From Monocercomonoides exilis (taxonomy: Eukaryota > Preaxostyla > Oxymonadida > Polymastigidae): a stretch of 64,000 nt of DNA. A program made the translations under genes and the position numbers. Where the stretch lies: contig LSRY02000039.1 of assembly GCA_001643675.2 (NCBI GenBank), forward strand, positions 154,001 through 218,000. Direction: 5' to 3'. The stretch's first letter is position 1. Every line of letters begins with the position of its first letter. Positions 10,026 through 22,500 of this stretch are shown in pieces. The notes under the pieces are model-generated. The model saw only the letters and a list, made by a program, of their open reading frames with translations. It made no database searches and was not told the DNA's origin.

Positions 10026-12420
10026 ATGATATCTGCTCCTGCAGTCGACATTGGGGAGTCATTCGACACAATCAGCCGTCCTTGCTCGGATGTTCCTGAA
10101 CCGGCAAAAGATATCTTGGACCATTCCGTCCTGTTCATGGCTCCAAATAAAATCAATATCCCTGCATTAAAGGAACACTTCGTGAGAGAGGGTAGAATTA
10201 ACATTTCGGACATTACAACTATCGTCAATATGGCTGCACAAATTTTCAGAACAGAACCTAACGTGCTTGATATTAGCGGCGAAGTCCGAGTCGCTGGAGA
10301 TCTTCATGGTTTGTTTTGTATTTTTCAGAGCTGTGCTGTCTTCTTTACTCATAAAACTCAATTCACTTTGCCAACTGCATGTCTTAATTGCAATTTTATT
10401 TTTGCCGTGTTTATTTTTTTAAAACTTATGATAAATTGTCAATTTATTATTTGTTTTAAAAGGATCTTATTATGACTTTCTAAAGTTGCTTGAAGTTGGT
10501 GGAGATCCTTCTGAGTTTTCATATTTATTCCTCGGAGATTATGTGGATCGTGGATTTTTTGGTTGTGAACTTCTTATTCACATGCTTGCCTTGAAAATTA
10601 ACTATCCTACAAGCTTTTTCATGATTCGGGGGAACCATGAAAGCAAACACCTCACCGAACATTTCAACTTCAAACGTGAATGTTTGCTATACTTATTTAT
10701 TTTTATTGCAATCTTTTATTTTTTATTTTTCAAGGTATTTACAAATATAACAGTGATGTGTACTATGCCTTCTTGTCTGTGTTTGACACAATGCCATTTG
10801 CTGCTTTAATTGGAGAAAAGAGATTCTTCTGCGTTCATGCTGGAATATCACCTCAGTTGAAAAAGGTTGGATTGCGTTTTTTATGAATTCTTTTATAATT
10901 CTTTGTTAAACATTATTCAATTCACGTTTAACTTTTGTTTCTTTAGATTGATGCTCTTAACGGCATCAACAGATTCAGAGAGATTCCGGACACAGGAATG
11001 GTGACAGATATGTTGTGGTCTGATCCAGTTCCGGCAGAGCTTGATCCCTCAAACACAGTCACTTTCATCGATAATTCTGCAAGAAATTGCTCATATTATT
11101 ACGGGTTTGTATTTTGAAATGTTTCTATTTAAAAATTAACTTGTTTAATCATTTATCCATTGAATATATCCTTCTCCTCTTCATCCTTTCCATCTTTCTC
11201 TCTCTCTCTCTCTCTCTTTTTTTTTTTTTTTTTTTTTTTTTTGTCTTTCAGAGCAACCGCCGTCCGCCAGTTTCTCCGAGCCAACTCTCTTGTGGCTCTT
11301 GTGCGTGGCCACGAATGCAAAGACACAGGATTCGAGATGCAGTTCCCTCGTTCCGGCACAAACCCCTTCCCAACAGTCATCACCCTGTTTTCTTGCCCCA
11401 ATTATGTGGACTCGTTCAAAAACCAGGCTGCCATTCTGCTTGTGAAGAAAGAGAAAATCCACTTCAGACAGTTCTCTGCCTCGCCTCACCCGTATTTCTT
11501 GCCCAACTTCATCGACGTCTTCCATCTCTCTCTCCCTTACGTGGCAGAGAACATCGCGTCTATGCTCCTGGAAATCCTCAAGTTCTGCTCAAGTATGGAC
11601 TGTTTATTTCTTTGCTTGAATGGACTTAATTATTTGATGCCAATAATTTCTTCTTTGCTTATATCTGTTCGTCATGCCTTTCCCTCATAAATTTTGAATT
11701 TTCTTTCTCTTTCTCTTTCTTTATTGAAATCATTATCTTTCTATTTAACCCTTAGCACCCGGCGAAGGCGAAGACAAAGACACATCACTGGCAGCGCGCC
11801 GTGGGGAGATCACCACCAAAATCCACGCAGTTGCTCGTCTGTGTGGCATGTTCCAGACACTCAGACAAGAGAACGAGGCAGTTGTGCTTTTGAAGGGCTT
11901 TTCAGACGGCACACTGCAAAAGGGGTTGCTGCTGGGCGGGAAGACAGCTATTAGAGAAGCGCTTTCCTCGTTCCAGAGGGCGATGGAGGTGGACAAGCCG
12001 AACTTGGCAAGGCCTTCGCCGAAGAGCGACTCGGCAGCTGAGAAGGCAGCGAAGGAGCTGGCTTATGGCTCGTCTTCGAAGGAGAAAGAAGGAGGTGCTT
12101 CTTCTTCTTCCACTCCTTCTTCTTCCTCTTCTTCCTCCTCCTCTGATGGCAAAAAGGGCGAGGACGACGAAGGAGAAGAGGTGCTGGCGTCCGGAAGGAA
12201 GAGAGTGTCAACGTATCTCCGCCGCCTCTCCAGCGACCAGCAGCTCAAAGCGCCGCTGCCGAGCCCGTCAAGTGCGAATGCCCCGCGTGTTTCGTCTCCG
12301 TCGACGAAGGCTGTGGCTACAAGGGCAGCAGGGGCAGGAGAGAAGCACAGCGAGTCATTCACACTGGATCTGCCAGGGATGGGCGCGAATGAGGAGGAGG
12401 GGAAGCAGGCAAAGAAGTGA
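10026..12420 (+). CDS. calcineurin A catalytic subunit (PP2B serine/threonine phosphatase)
   Basis: Six exons (10026-10308, 10463-10681, 10735-10865, 10947-11104, 11252-11592, 11756-12420) give 598 residues. All PPP signatures are present: GDLHG (91-95), GDYVDRG (119-125), GNHE (151-154), HAGISP, RGHE and the CPNY loop. The region after the catalytic core identifies PP2B rather than PP1/PP2[21 protein letters not shown] is the helix that binds the regulatory B subunit, and [20 protein letters not shown] lines up with the calmodulin-binding segment of animal calcineurin. The family removes phosphate from Ser/Thr in response to Ca2+. Variants seen: HAGI for the usual HGGL, RGHE for RAHE and SCPNY for SAPNY. 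The C-terminal 150 residues are Ser/Lys-rich; no clear autoinhibitory segment is visible. The last two exons are GC-richer than the first four. Confidence 0.92.
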
Positions 12421-12426
12421 AGAGAT

Positions 12427-12457
<31 letters not shown>

Positions 12458-13001
12458 AGAAGAAGAAGAAGAGATTGCGAATGATGAAGAGAAGAGAAGA
12501 GAATAAGGATTGAATAGGGGCAATGTCACGAATCTTTTTGTGAATATTGTGCTATTTTCATACAATCATTTTATTGATCTGTAATTCTTTTATATTTTTT
12601 GAGTTTTTCGACAAACTTTTAAAAAACTTTGAGCTTCATTTAAACTTCTCTCTCTTTTTTTTTTTAATTAAACATTTTTAAAGTCTTATTTTAACTCTTG
12701 TACATTTTCTTCCTCAAATTCTACATCAAACACATCCATTTCGCTTCTTTAAGGTTCTTTAGAAATTTTCAAACATAAATAATTTACTCTTCCACTGAAT
12801 GAAGTTGTTTCTTTCACACCACATCCTATTTAATTATATTTTTAATTTTTTTAATAATAAAGATTTTTATTTTTGTGATGAAAAAAATTACTATTCGGAA
12901 GAAATGATTTAATGGAGAAATTACATTTCAGATCAATTTGCATTGCTTTCCATTGGGCTTGGCAGTTTATCTCATAACTTCCTTCACCAATAAATATAAA
13001 A
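12421..13001. other. spacer between calcineurin and CBM20 phosphatase
   Basis: It begins with a purine tract, (AG)n then (AGA)n, at 12425-12470, just after the calcineurin stop. The rest is AT-rich, and no gene is seen. Confidence 0.5.
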
Positions 13002-14397
13002 ATGGAAACACCGCTGCGAGAATATGTGTTTTCATTACGTTTTGAATCGAAATGGGGGCAAAATTGCTATGTTATTGGTTTGAGTGATTGTCGATTACCC
13101 AAAGATTTTTAATTATCATTTCGCTGTTATATTTCAACAAAACAATATTTTATTTTTGATTCATTTTTTTAGGAGAAGGAAAGGAACTTGGATTTTGGCG
13201 GCCGAATCCATCATTGTTTGACCATTTCATTCTCATTTTCTTAAAGTAAAAGGCTCATTCTATACTTTTATAAAATTAAAAATTTATGAATCTGCATTGT
13301 AAACTTTATTTTTGCTTCCGTTTCGCTCTTTCTTTTGTTTATGCTGTTTTTTTCAGACGAATGATTTACACTGCAAAAGCTCTTTGGACAATCAAATTGC
13401 AGATTCCAGATACAAATCTTAGATACACATATGTTGTACTGGATGATTTTGACCCATCAAAAACAATTCTCTGGGAACCTCGAACAGATAGAGAATTGAA
13501 AAAAGGTCAGATACCAAACACTGATGATTGGGGAGTTTGTGAAGAAATACTTTATAAAATTCGTTGTCATTTCCCTTTTGATTTTGCTTCATTTTCTTTT
13601 TTTCATGTTATTAATGAATATATTTTTAAGGTTGGAAGAAAAGTACAAGAAATTATTTTGCCCGTTATTGAAAAACCGATATGGCGCTGCCCTATGCCCA
13701 TGTCACGGATGTTTGACCCAGCTGGATCAATACTTGAAGAATTTGAATCGCTTCATATTGATACGATTGCTTGCCTTGCACATAGAGAAGTTTGAATATT
13801 CTCCTTTAAAAGATTTTTTTATCTATTATGAATTTTTGTTATTCAATTTCCATAATTATTAACGTGTTGATTAGGAATTGGAATATCATACAAATAGGCA
13901 ACTTCTGCCTTATTATGAAAGTCATAACTTTCCCATGCATATTTACGTGGTGGATGATATGAGCGTTCCTCAAGAGTACGAAGAATATGGTCGTTTTGTC
14001 AACGCCATCATAAATGTGTGCAATTTATAAGAAAAGCATTTTTTTGCAAGTTTCAAACATCTATTTTTGTGCTGTTTTCATTTGAAAATGTGATTTATAA
14101 CAATATTTTTTTTTCAGTTGATAAAGGAAGGAAAGCGCGTTTGCGTCCATTGTCATTCTGGAACTGGACGAACTGGACTGTTTATTGCGTGCATATGGAA
14201 AAAGGTATGATTCAACATAATTAATAATATTGATAGCATTTTGACGATTATTCTTTGCTTTTGTTTGACATATTTAACAAATTTTCACAAAGTTGACTAA
14301 AAAATCTGCGAAAGAAATTCTTGAGCAATTCAATGATACATTCCATGGAGCTCTTCTCACTTCAGATTGCCTTCATTATCTCCACCATTTCCAATGA
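13002..14397 (+). CDS. CBM20 starch-binding domain + dual-specificity phosphatase (laforin-like)
   Basis: Seven exons (13002-13077, 13173-13215, 13357-13534, 13631-13789, 13875-14015, 14118-14204, 14293-14397) give 262 residues. Residues 1-90 match a CBM20 glucan-binding module: NCYVIG, then LGFWRP, ALWTIKLQIP, YTYVV and ILWEPRTDREL. The Trp positions and spacing equal those of fungal glucoamylase CBM20. Residues 105-262 are a cysteine phosphatase with VHCHSGTGRTGLF (Cys211, Arg217) and a likely general acid at Asp179/180 in VDDMS. CBM20 fused ahead of such a phosphatase is the laforin architecture, whose members remove phosphate from glycogen or starch. The P-loop is CHSGTGR, not the CxAGxGR typical of glucan phosphatases, so the substrate could instead be protein. 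It is shorter than human laforin (331). Exon borders were fixed by CBM20 spacing and phase. Confidence 0.82.
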
Positions 14398-14632
14398 AGT
14401 TTCCATCAATTTTTTTGTTTATGCATTTTTATGTATCTGCTTCAATCGGATTGACTTTTTGCTATTTTCGAAGCAAAAAGTGGCAACGCCAACTCACCCA
14501 TTTCAAGTGATAAGCGCCACTTGTAAAATTACAATTATCTTTATGAATATTAAAATAGTTATTTTTCATAATAATTGAGTTATGGAGAAGATCTTTTTAG
14601 CTTAATTGCATAACTTGTCAAATAAAGGACAT

Positions 14633-15486
14633 ATGCACTTACTTTATGCTTTTTTGTTTTTATTATTAAGCAATCATATGTGTGCTCAATCAACAACAAA
14701 TTCCGCTGGTTTGAAGAGAAAGCCTCCTTCAAAATTGGTTATAACAAATCTTAACGAGGCTAAACAGTGTGAGAATCCGCTTGCGAATAATGATATTATT
14801 GAGGTTTCTTGCATTTAAAATGAAAATGTTTTGAGAGCATTCTATGATGTTTATTGGTTAGATAGCGTATAATCTTTCGCTTTTTGCAAATCAGCAGCTC
14901 ATTGCTAAAACAGGGAATGACGAATCTTTCATTTTGCAAGTTGGAAAAAATCAAGTTGTATCTGGCTTGGAAGAGGTTTGGACTTCTTTTGCCTCGTCAA
15001 CAATTTGATGATTTGAAATTATGAAATCAGGGAATTCTTGGAATGTGCCCAGGCGAAAGAAGGCATTTGATTGTTCCTTCAAATAAAGCGTATGGGAAAA
15101 GGGGAAGTCCAGATGGAATTCCACCTTTCTCTTCAATTGAACTTGATGTTGAGCTTTTGAACAATCGCCATGTAAAAGATGATGAAACTGTGGATATTTC
15201 AAAGGAAAAAAGTAAAGAAAATAGATCTCAAAAACCTCTTCCAAGAATTGTAACAGCAAATGAAGTAGAAAAGAGGGAAACTTCCATTAAGAAGGGAAAT
15301 TTTGATCCCAGTAAAAAACAAAAAAAGAGAGTATTATCAATTGATGACATAAGCACCCTTCAGCCTGATGGTACGCGAATAGTTAATTTTGAGGTTTGCT
15401 TTTTTTTTTATTTTTATGATTGTTTAAGCTAAATTATATGCCTTTTTCAGTATAAAGGTGATAGTGGAGAAACTTTGGAACTTTAA
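14633..15486 (+). CDS. secreted FKBP-type peptidyl-prolyl isomerase-like protein
   Basis: Four exons (14633-14803, 14862-14975, 15031-15393, 15451-15486) give 227 residues. A signal peptide is evident (hydrophobic LLYAFLFLLL near residues 3-12, cut probably after CAQS), so the protein enters the secretory pathway. The FKBP fold is shown by DIIEIAYNLSLF, FILQVGKNQVVSGLEEGI, and GERRHLIVPSNKAYGKRG followed by IPPFSSIELDVELL. Canonical FKBPs catalyse cis-trans isomerisation of prolyl bonds. Here the usual active-site Trp (GWD/GWE) is Leu (GLEE) and the FDSS Asp is absent, so catalysis and FK506 binding may be weak. A Lys-rich tail of about 80 residues (KKQKKRVLSIDD) ends in GETLEL; no KDEL-type retention signal is present. 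Introns are 55-58 bp. Confidence 0.85.
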
Positions 15487-15682
15487 AATACTGGAACATT
15501 TCATTTTAATAAAAAGTTATTGCCTAAAGAACATCATGGATCATTTTTTTTTGTTATTATTAAAAATACATCAACTTGGACAAGTATTTATTAAAATACT
15601 TAAAAAAGATGGATCTTTTTTGAAACCCATTAGATTTTCATTCACCTTTTAAAATTGTTTTTGAGTGTTTTTCTTTTTGAAG

Positions 15683-17793
15683 ATGGCACTTAATTCTTCA
15701 AAAGGAGGTTCCATTCAAGATAAAGAACAGAAAAATTTGCCAGAATCATTTTATCGACTTTGTGAAATTCATGGAATACCTCCAGATGAAAATGCACAAA
15801 AAGCAGCTTTGCAAATGAAAAGCGTGGAGATCTTTATGCAAGGATCATACTTCAAAATGGAAAGTCTTCATTATTTTGCAAATATAACCGAATTAATTAT
15901 AATTCAGCAAGATATACGTCGAATTGAGAATTTGAGTTCTCTTGTTCATTTGGAGTCGCTTTGGATCAACGACAATCCACACCTTACTAAAATTGAAGGA
16001 CTTGCATCACTGTCAAATTTGAAGAAATTGTTTCTGTATGCCTGAGATTTTATAACAGCATTATATTGAACAATTTTTAATATTAATTTTTCATCAGTTG
16101 CATGAATCGAATATCTGTCATTGAAAATTTGGAAAATCTTTCATCGCTAGAAACCCTTTGGCTTGCGGAGAACGGTTTGCTTTTTGACTTTCATTTTTGA
16201 ATGTTGAAAATTGAATTGTTTTAAACATAGAAATATCATCTATGAATGGTCTTGAAAGCTTGACTTCACTGAAAGATTTGTCACTTGCCAAAAATAATAT
16301 AGAGTTTATAAGCGACACTGTTATTGATAGTCTTGTCAATCTTGAGATTATTAACCTTTCAGCAAACAAAATTGGATCTTTTTTGGAGGTCAATAAACTT
16401 TCAAGGCTTCCGGTGTTGAAAGAAGTGTACCTATTTGATCCACATTACGGGAGCTGCCCTGTGTGTTTTCTGTCGAATTTTCAGACATGTGCTCTCAGCA
16501 TGTGGAAGAAAGTGAGCGTGATGGATTATCTGCCAGTCACTGCCGAGCAGCATGCAGCTGCCGAGTCCACCTTGGCCAAAAAGCGAATGTACTACAACAT
16601 GAGAATCAACTCACTGAAGCGGAACACCACGAATCTCATCGGCTGTGCCAACCGCACTGCAGAGTGGAACTCACAGAGTGTGATGGATGTGGTGCGGATG
16701 ATGCAGCGGCGGATGGCTGACGCTGTTGATCGCCAGCTGTCTGCAGAAGCAGCCGAGGAAGAGGCTCGCCTCGCATCGCTTTTGAAGGAAGAGGAGCAGT
16801 CTGCAAAGACACAGACAGGAGAGCCACAGCCTGCTGCGTCTCCATCTCCGTCTCCGTCTCCGTCACCGACTCCACAGTCATCTCCTTCACCAACACGAAG
16901 CCAAAGACCATCAACACCGCTCCGCTTTGCACTCACGCGTAGCCAGCGCGAAGGGCGGATTGTGACAGTGAAGGACATTCTGAAGGCGAAAGGAGAGTGG
17001 AAGGACGAGTGGGATGAGCTTCTGTTTGCACAGGGTGGGAATGCTCTATCGTCCACTGCTTCATCCTCCTCACTTTCATCAACATCCTCAGCTTCCTCTT
17101 CATCAGCGGGGCTGGTGCGGCAGCGGTGCTTATCAATGCAACGAGATCTGAATAGGCTGGTGAGTGATGCTCTGTTGCCTCGTGTGGATGCCGTGGGTGC
17201 AGCAGTATCTGTGTTGGGGAGTGAAGTGGGGCGGATGCGGAAGGAGAGGATTAGACATCTGATAATTGAGCTGGAGACAGGAGGGAACATTCGGCTGGAG
17301 GAAGGCAAAGGGAACGACGCGTGGGTGAAGTCGTGTGTGGAGCTGGTGACGCGGCGGTTTGAGCAGGCTCAGCACGGCGAAAGAGACCTGTTGCGGGAGA
17401 AGGAGAAGAAAGAGCGAGAGAAGAAAGAAAGTGGGTGGTTTGCACAGAACTTTGGGATTCGGAGTGTGAATGTGACGTCTGTTACACGCATCTACAACAA
17501 GCACCTGCGGATGCGGTTTGACCAGAAAGTGGGGGATATCCAGAAGCAGCTGGAGGAAGAGGAGAAGGAAGAAGGCGGGGCAGGAACAGGAACAGGAGCA
17601 GGGGCAGGGTCAAATGCAGGGGATGCGAAGAAGCATGTGGAATATCTTTTCTTCGTAGATCCTTTGCTGATGGAGGACGAGATAGAGCATGTGGTGATAA
17701 ATGGGTTCCGTGAGGCGAAGGAGTACGGGCGCGCCATGCGGGAAGGGAATAATAATTCTCCGGGCGTAGAAAAGAAAAGCAAGGAAAGGAAAG

Positions 17794-17826
<33 letters not shown>

Positions 17827-19523
17827 GTGAAAGTGATGGAGATGAAGGGATTGTGCTCTCTAACAGCATCTGCCTGCTGGATGCGCCGCGGCTCAGCCAG
17901 TGGACAGCAATTCTGAGGCAGCTGGCCTCGGCCATTCAGAAGCAGCATCCGCACTCTCAGATGCAGATGCAGTCGCAGATGATTGAGCAGTCGCCGTCTC
18001 GCTCACCACTTGGATCTCCACATGTTTCGTCGTTGGGCTCATTATCCTCGTCTTCTCCTTCCACTTCTTCTTTATCTTCGACTTCTTCTTCTTCCGCTAA
18101 TACTCCTTCTTCTTCTCACAAAAGAATGTCATCGCTCTCTGCACGTGGAAACTCTTCGTCTTCGCCTTTGACAAGCGGCCAGCCGTTTCCTTTGATCAGC
18201 TCATCCACATTCATCCACGACTGCCAGCGCATATCAGCTTCTTTGTCATCTCTTCCTCTGTTCTCTTCTTCTTCTTCTTCATTAATATCTCCATCTCCGT
18301 CTCCTTCTCCTTCTCCTTCTTTTTCATTTGATAGAGCGTCTGTTATTGGTTCTGATTCTGATACCAATGTTACTCAAGACAATCAAAATTCTTCTTCTTC
18401 TTCTTCTTCTTCATTCTCTCTCCATTCATCCAGTTCAAACCGTCTCTCTTCACAAGACAGCCAGCTGGATAATCAGCCACAGGACTCTTATCCGTTTGAG
18501 CTCCCAAAAAGAAGCAGGCTTTTGATGTGCAAAGCATTTCTGCACCACACAAAGGAGGCCAAATTGGATAGACCAATCAGTCAAGAGAACTATCCGAATG
18601 TTTGTTTGAGGGAGGGAGAAGAATGAGAGATGGGAAAGAAATTGATTTTTTTTGTTCTGTTCTGTTTTGTTTTTATTTTATGAGCTTTTGATCTTATTTT
18701 TTGGGTGTGGCTTGAATTATTATGTGTTGTTTTTTTTAAACATGATTGCATGATTGTCAATACTTCTGCTTTCCATCTTTCTTTCTATCTATCTTTCTTT
18801 CTTTCTTTCTTTATATTTCATTATTTATTTATTTATTTATTTATTCGATCTTTTATTATTATAATGATTGAATAAATATGTCTATGTATTTCTATTCATT
18901 TATTGCAGTGTGGTGCTGTCTATCGTCCGTCTCCAAGCGACCCCTCTCAAATGAGCTGGTATCTGTTTGACTCTGAACTCATTCTCCCTGAATTCCTCAT
19001 TGAATACGAGTATTCCACTGAAAAAGTTTGCTTTCTTTCTTTTCTTTTCTTTTCTTTTCCTTTTTTTAATAAATTTTCAAAATTGTGTCTTGAAATCTTT
19101 TATTATTCATTCTATTTGCGTTTTTCTATTTCTTTCTTCCTCCTTCCTCTTTCCTCCTTCCTCTTTCCTTTCCTTTCATTTTCTTTTTTCCTCTTTCCCT
19201 TTCATAACCTCCCTCTTTCTTCTTCTTCTTCTTCTTCTTCTTCTTCTTCTTTATCTTTTTCTTCTATCTTCTTCTATCTTCTTCCCTTCAGACCCCCAGC
19301 TCCACCCTCTCCACCTCCATCTTCAATGCCATTGGCTATCCTCTCCCCAAAAATGATGCAGAAACACGTGACATGCGTACTTTCATCACACCTTGTGCTC
19401 AGTTTGTGCAGAACTTGAATGACATTCTTGAAAAAGGGAAGAATGCGAAAGGACAGAGCGAAGGCAATCGTTCGTTTGGTGCCACTTTGAGTGGAAGAGA
19501 TGGTTTGGATAAAAAATAACATT

Positions 19524-19565
<42 letters not shown>

Positions 19566-22500
19566 TTAATTTTTAATTTTTAATTAAAACATGATTATTC
19601 ATTCAACATCATTATGATGAAATTCTTTCTTTCTCTTTTATTTATTTCTTTACTCAATCTTTTTTTTTATTTATTTTTATTAATCAATTGCTTCAATGAC
19701 TATGCTTTCTTTTTCTTCTTCTTCTTCTCAATAGGCCAAGCCACCCCTCGCACACAGCGTATTCTCGACTCCTCCTTCTCTGCATTTGCACAGACATCGC
19801 CTATGCCCAGTGGCCTTCAATTGAATGAAACACTTTCTTCTTCTTCTTCCTCTTCTTCTTCTGGAAAGACATCAAAAGAAGGAAGTTCGAATGAAAGAGA
19901 AGAAGAAGAAGAAGAAGCGTTTGGAGATGAAGAGAAAACGGGGCTGAATGGAACGAAAGGAGGGAAGAGAACGATGAGAAGGAAGAAGCAGCTGCAGAAG
20001 AAGAAGAAGAAAAACAACAGCAAGAATGGAGAAGAAGGCGATGGAGGGAACGAAGGTGAGGAAGAGGAAGAGGAAGAAGAAGGTGAAGAAGGAGATGACG
20101 ACGACGATGATGATGACAATAACGATGAAGAAGACGAAGAAGATGAGGAAGAAGTCGGAAATCCAGCTGATTACAGTCAAATGCTCCAATCAGAAGAAGA
20201 GCAGCTCATTTCTCTTCTTCCGCATTCACTCAGCGAGCAGTGCAGACGAACCTTCACAGGCATCCACCACTCACTCAAGACATTCCACAAGAACCCTCCT
20301 CTTCCTTCACTCACAATAGATTGTCTCTCTTCTTCCTCTTCCTCTTCTTCTTCTTCTTCTTCATCAAACCGCCTCATTTCCCCCACGTCCCCCCTCTCCT
20401 CCTCCTCTCCCTCCTCCTCCCCCATCACTGTTCTCTCTCTCTTCAACTGCTCCCTCGCCCGCATCGACCACAACGCCCTCGACCCCATCCGCAGCACCCT
20501 CAAGCGCCTCGTCCTCTGCCACAACAAGCTCACCAGCCTCCGCTTCTTAAGCAACCTGCCTGCTCTGGAGGCTGTGGATGTCTCGTTCAACCAGATCTCG
20601 TCGGTTTCTGGGAGGAATGGCGCATCTGCTGTGGGTGCGTCGTTCAGTGCGTTTGCTCCGCTGGCGTCGACTAGTCTGCCGCAAGCTGCGCCTTCCCCGT
20701 TTGCCTCGCCAGCCTCTGCAACATCTCTTGCATCGATTATTTCTACTGCTTCTTCCTCTTCCTCTTCCTCTTCTCCCTTCTCCTCCTCCTCTTCCCTCCG
20801 CCTCCCCTTCAGTTCCGAGCGCTTGCCCTTCTGCGACGTGCCAAAATTGTGTGATGTTGATCTCTCTCACAACCGCATCGTTGCTTTAAACGATGTCGAT
20901 GCATTAGGCAAACGCTGCCCGCAGCTCACTCGCCTGGTTCTGTTGGGAAATCCTGTGTGTTCTCTGAAAGGGTTTAATGTGACCACAGCCCAGCTGTTTC
21001 CGCAGCTGGTGGAGTTGGACTTCAGACTTGTGCATCAGAAGAAGAAGAACGATGGGGCTGGAGGGTTAGGTTCTTCTTCTGCTTCTTCTTCTTCTTCTTC
21101 ATTTTTGTCATCGTCTTCATCATTATCTTCTTCTTCCTCTTCTATTCTTTCTCCTCTTTCATCTTTCTCCTCCTCTTCCATCACAGTGCAGATGATCCGC
21201 CGCTACTCCAAAAGCAACACATCGCGTTCGCCTGACATTTCAGCCTCGTCTTCTTTCATGTCATCCATCGACGATGAGGCAGCATCTTCCACAACGCCCT
21301 CCCTTTCTCCTTCTCCTTCTTCTAATTCTTCTAATAGTTCTGCTAATTCTTCCAATTCCTCTTCCTCTCCTTCTTCCTCTTCTCCTCCTCCTTCTCCTCT
21401 GAAATCTAGCGACGATGCAGACTTCAACCAGCCGAGTGCCAAAGCATCGCCCAGAACCCCATCTTCCCCTCAGCAGTCGTCTTCTGCCCGCTCTCCCTCT
21501 CAATCTTCTGTCTCTTCGATTGCGTCTGTCTCCTCTCTGCCTGGGAAACAGCTCTCGGGCGAGCTGGCGTGGATGGCACATGTGACTGAACTAGCGATTG
21601 AAGGGAAAGAGCTGACGACGATTTCGGATTTGTCTTGGTGTGGATTTTTATTTTATTTTATTTATTGTTGAATTCTATCCTATTTGTTTATTCTATTTTT
21701 CTTTCTGTAAATGCTGAATTGTATTCAATGATGGGGAAAAAAATTCACTTCCTCCTCAATTCCCTCCCAATTAATCAGTCTCCCCAATCTCCTCTACTTG
21801 TCACTCTCTGACAACCTCATCACCTCTCTCTCTGGCTTGCGCGGCTGCCGGCGGTTGGAGACGCTGCTTCTGGAGAACAACCTCATCTCAGCCATTTCGT
21901 CAGCGCTGGACGGTCTGCACAGCCTGAAAGTGCTGAACCTGTCGTCCAACCGCATCACCCACATCACTTCTATCGCTGGCCACCCGTTTCTCAGCCAGCT
22001 GTCCCTTGAGAACAACCAAATAGCGCGCCTTCCACCTGCTGCGGAGTGGGGCAACACGGCAGAGGCAGTGGTGGAGCTGTATTTGGGGAATAACAAGATT
22101 GATGAGCAGAGAGAACTGAAGAAGCTGATAAGCTTGCAGCGGGTGGTGATACTGGACTTGTCGGGAAACGGCGTGGCGATGGGGAAAGGGAAAGGGAGCG
22201 GGAACGGGAAAGGAAAAGGGATGGGCCAAGGAGAGGGCAGGTGTGGGAAGCAGGAGGCGCTAACAGAGAAAGAGCAGAAAGAACACGATTTGGAGTACCG
22301 GCTGTTCCTCATCCACAACATGAAGAGGCTGCGTGTGCTGGATGGCGTTTCTATCTCGACCGCTGAGCAGTCTGCGGCGAACAATGCATACATGGGCAGG
22401 CTGAGAGAGGAAGACTTGGAAGAGATTGTGATGAAGAACGTGGGGAAGAAAGAAGGAGGCGGATCGGATGTGCAGAACAAGAAGGGTTCAAGTTTATCTT

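Noticed and set aside
13216-13356. Alternative donor at the GTAAAAGG (about 13247) in exon 2 of the CBM20 phosphatase
   Set aside because: It would also keep frame but inserts about ten residues in CBM20; the GTTTG donor at 13216 restores the exact family spacing.
19614-21671. A separate gene starting at 19614 with a hydrophobic N-terminus
   Set aside because: The hydrophobic start is T-rich intron sequence read through; a CAATAG acceptor at 19729-19734 joins the coding part in phase to the LRR gene.
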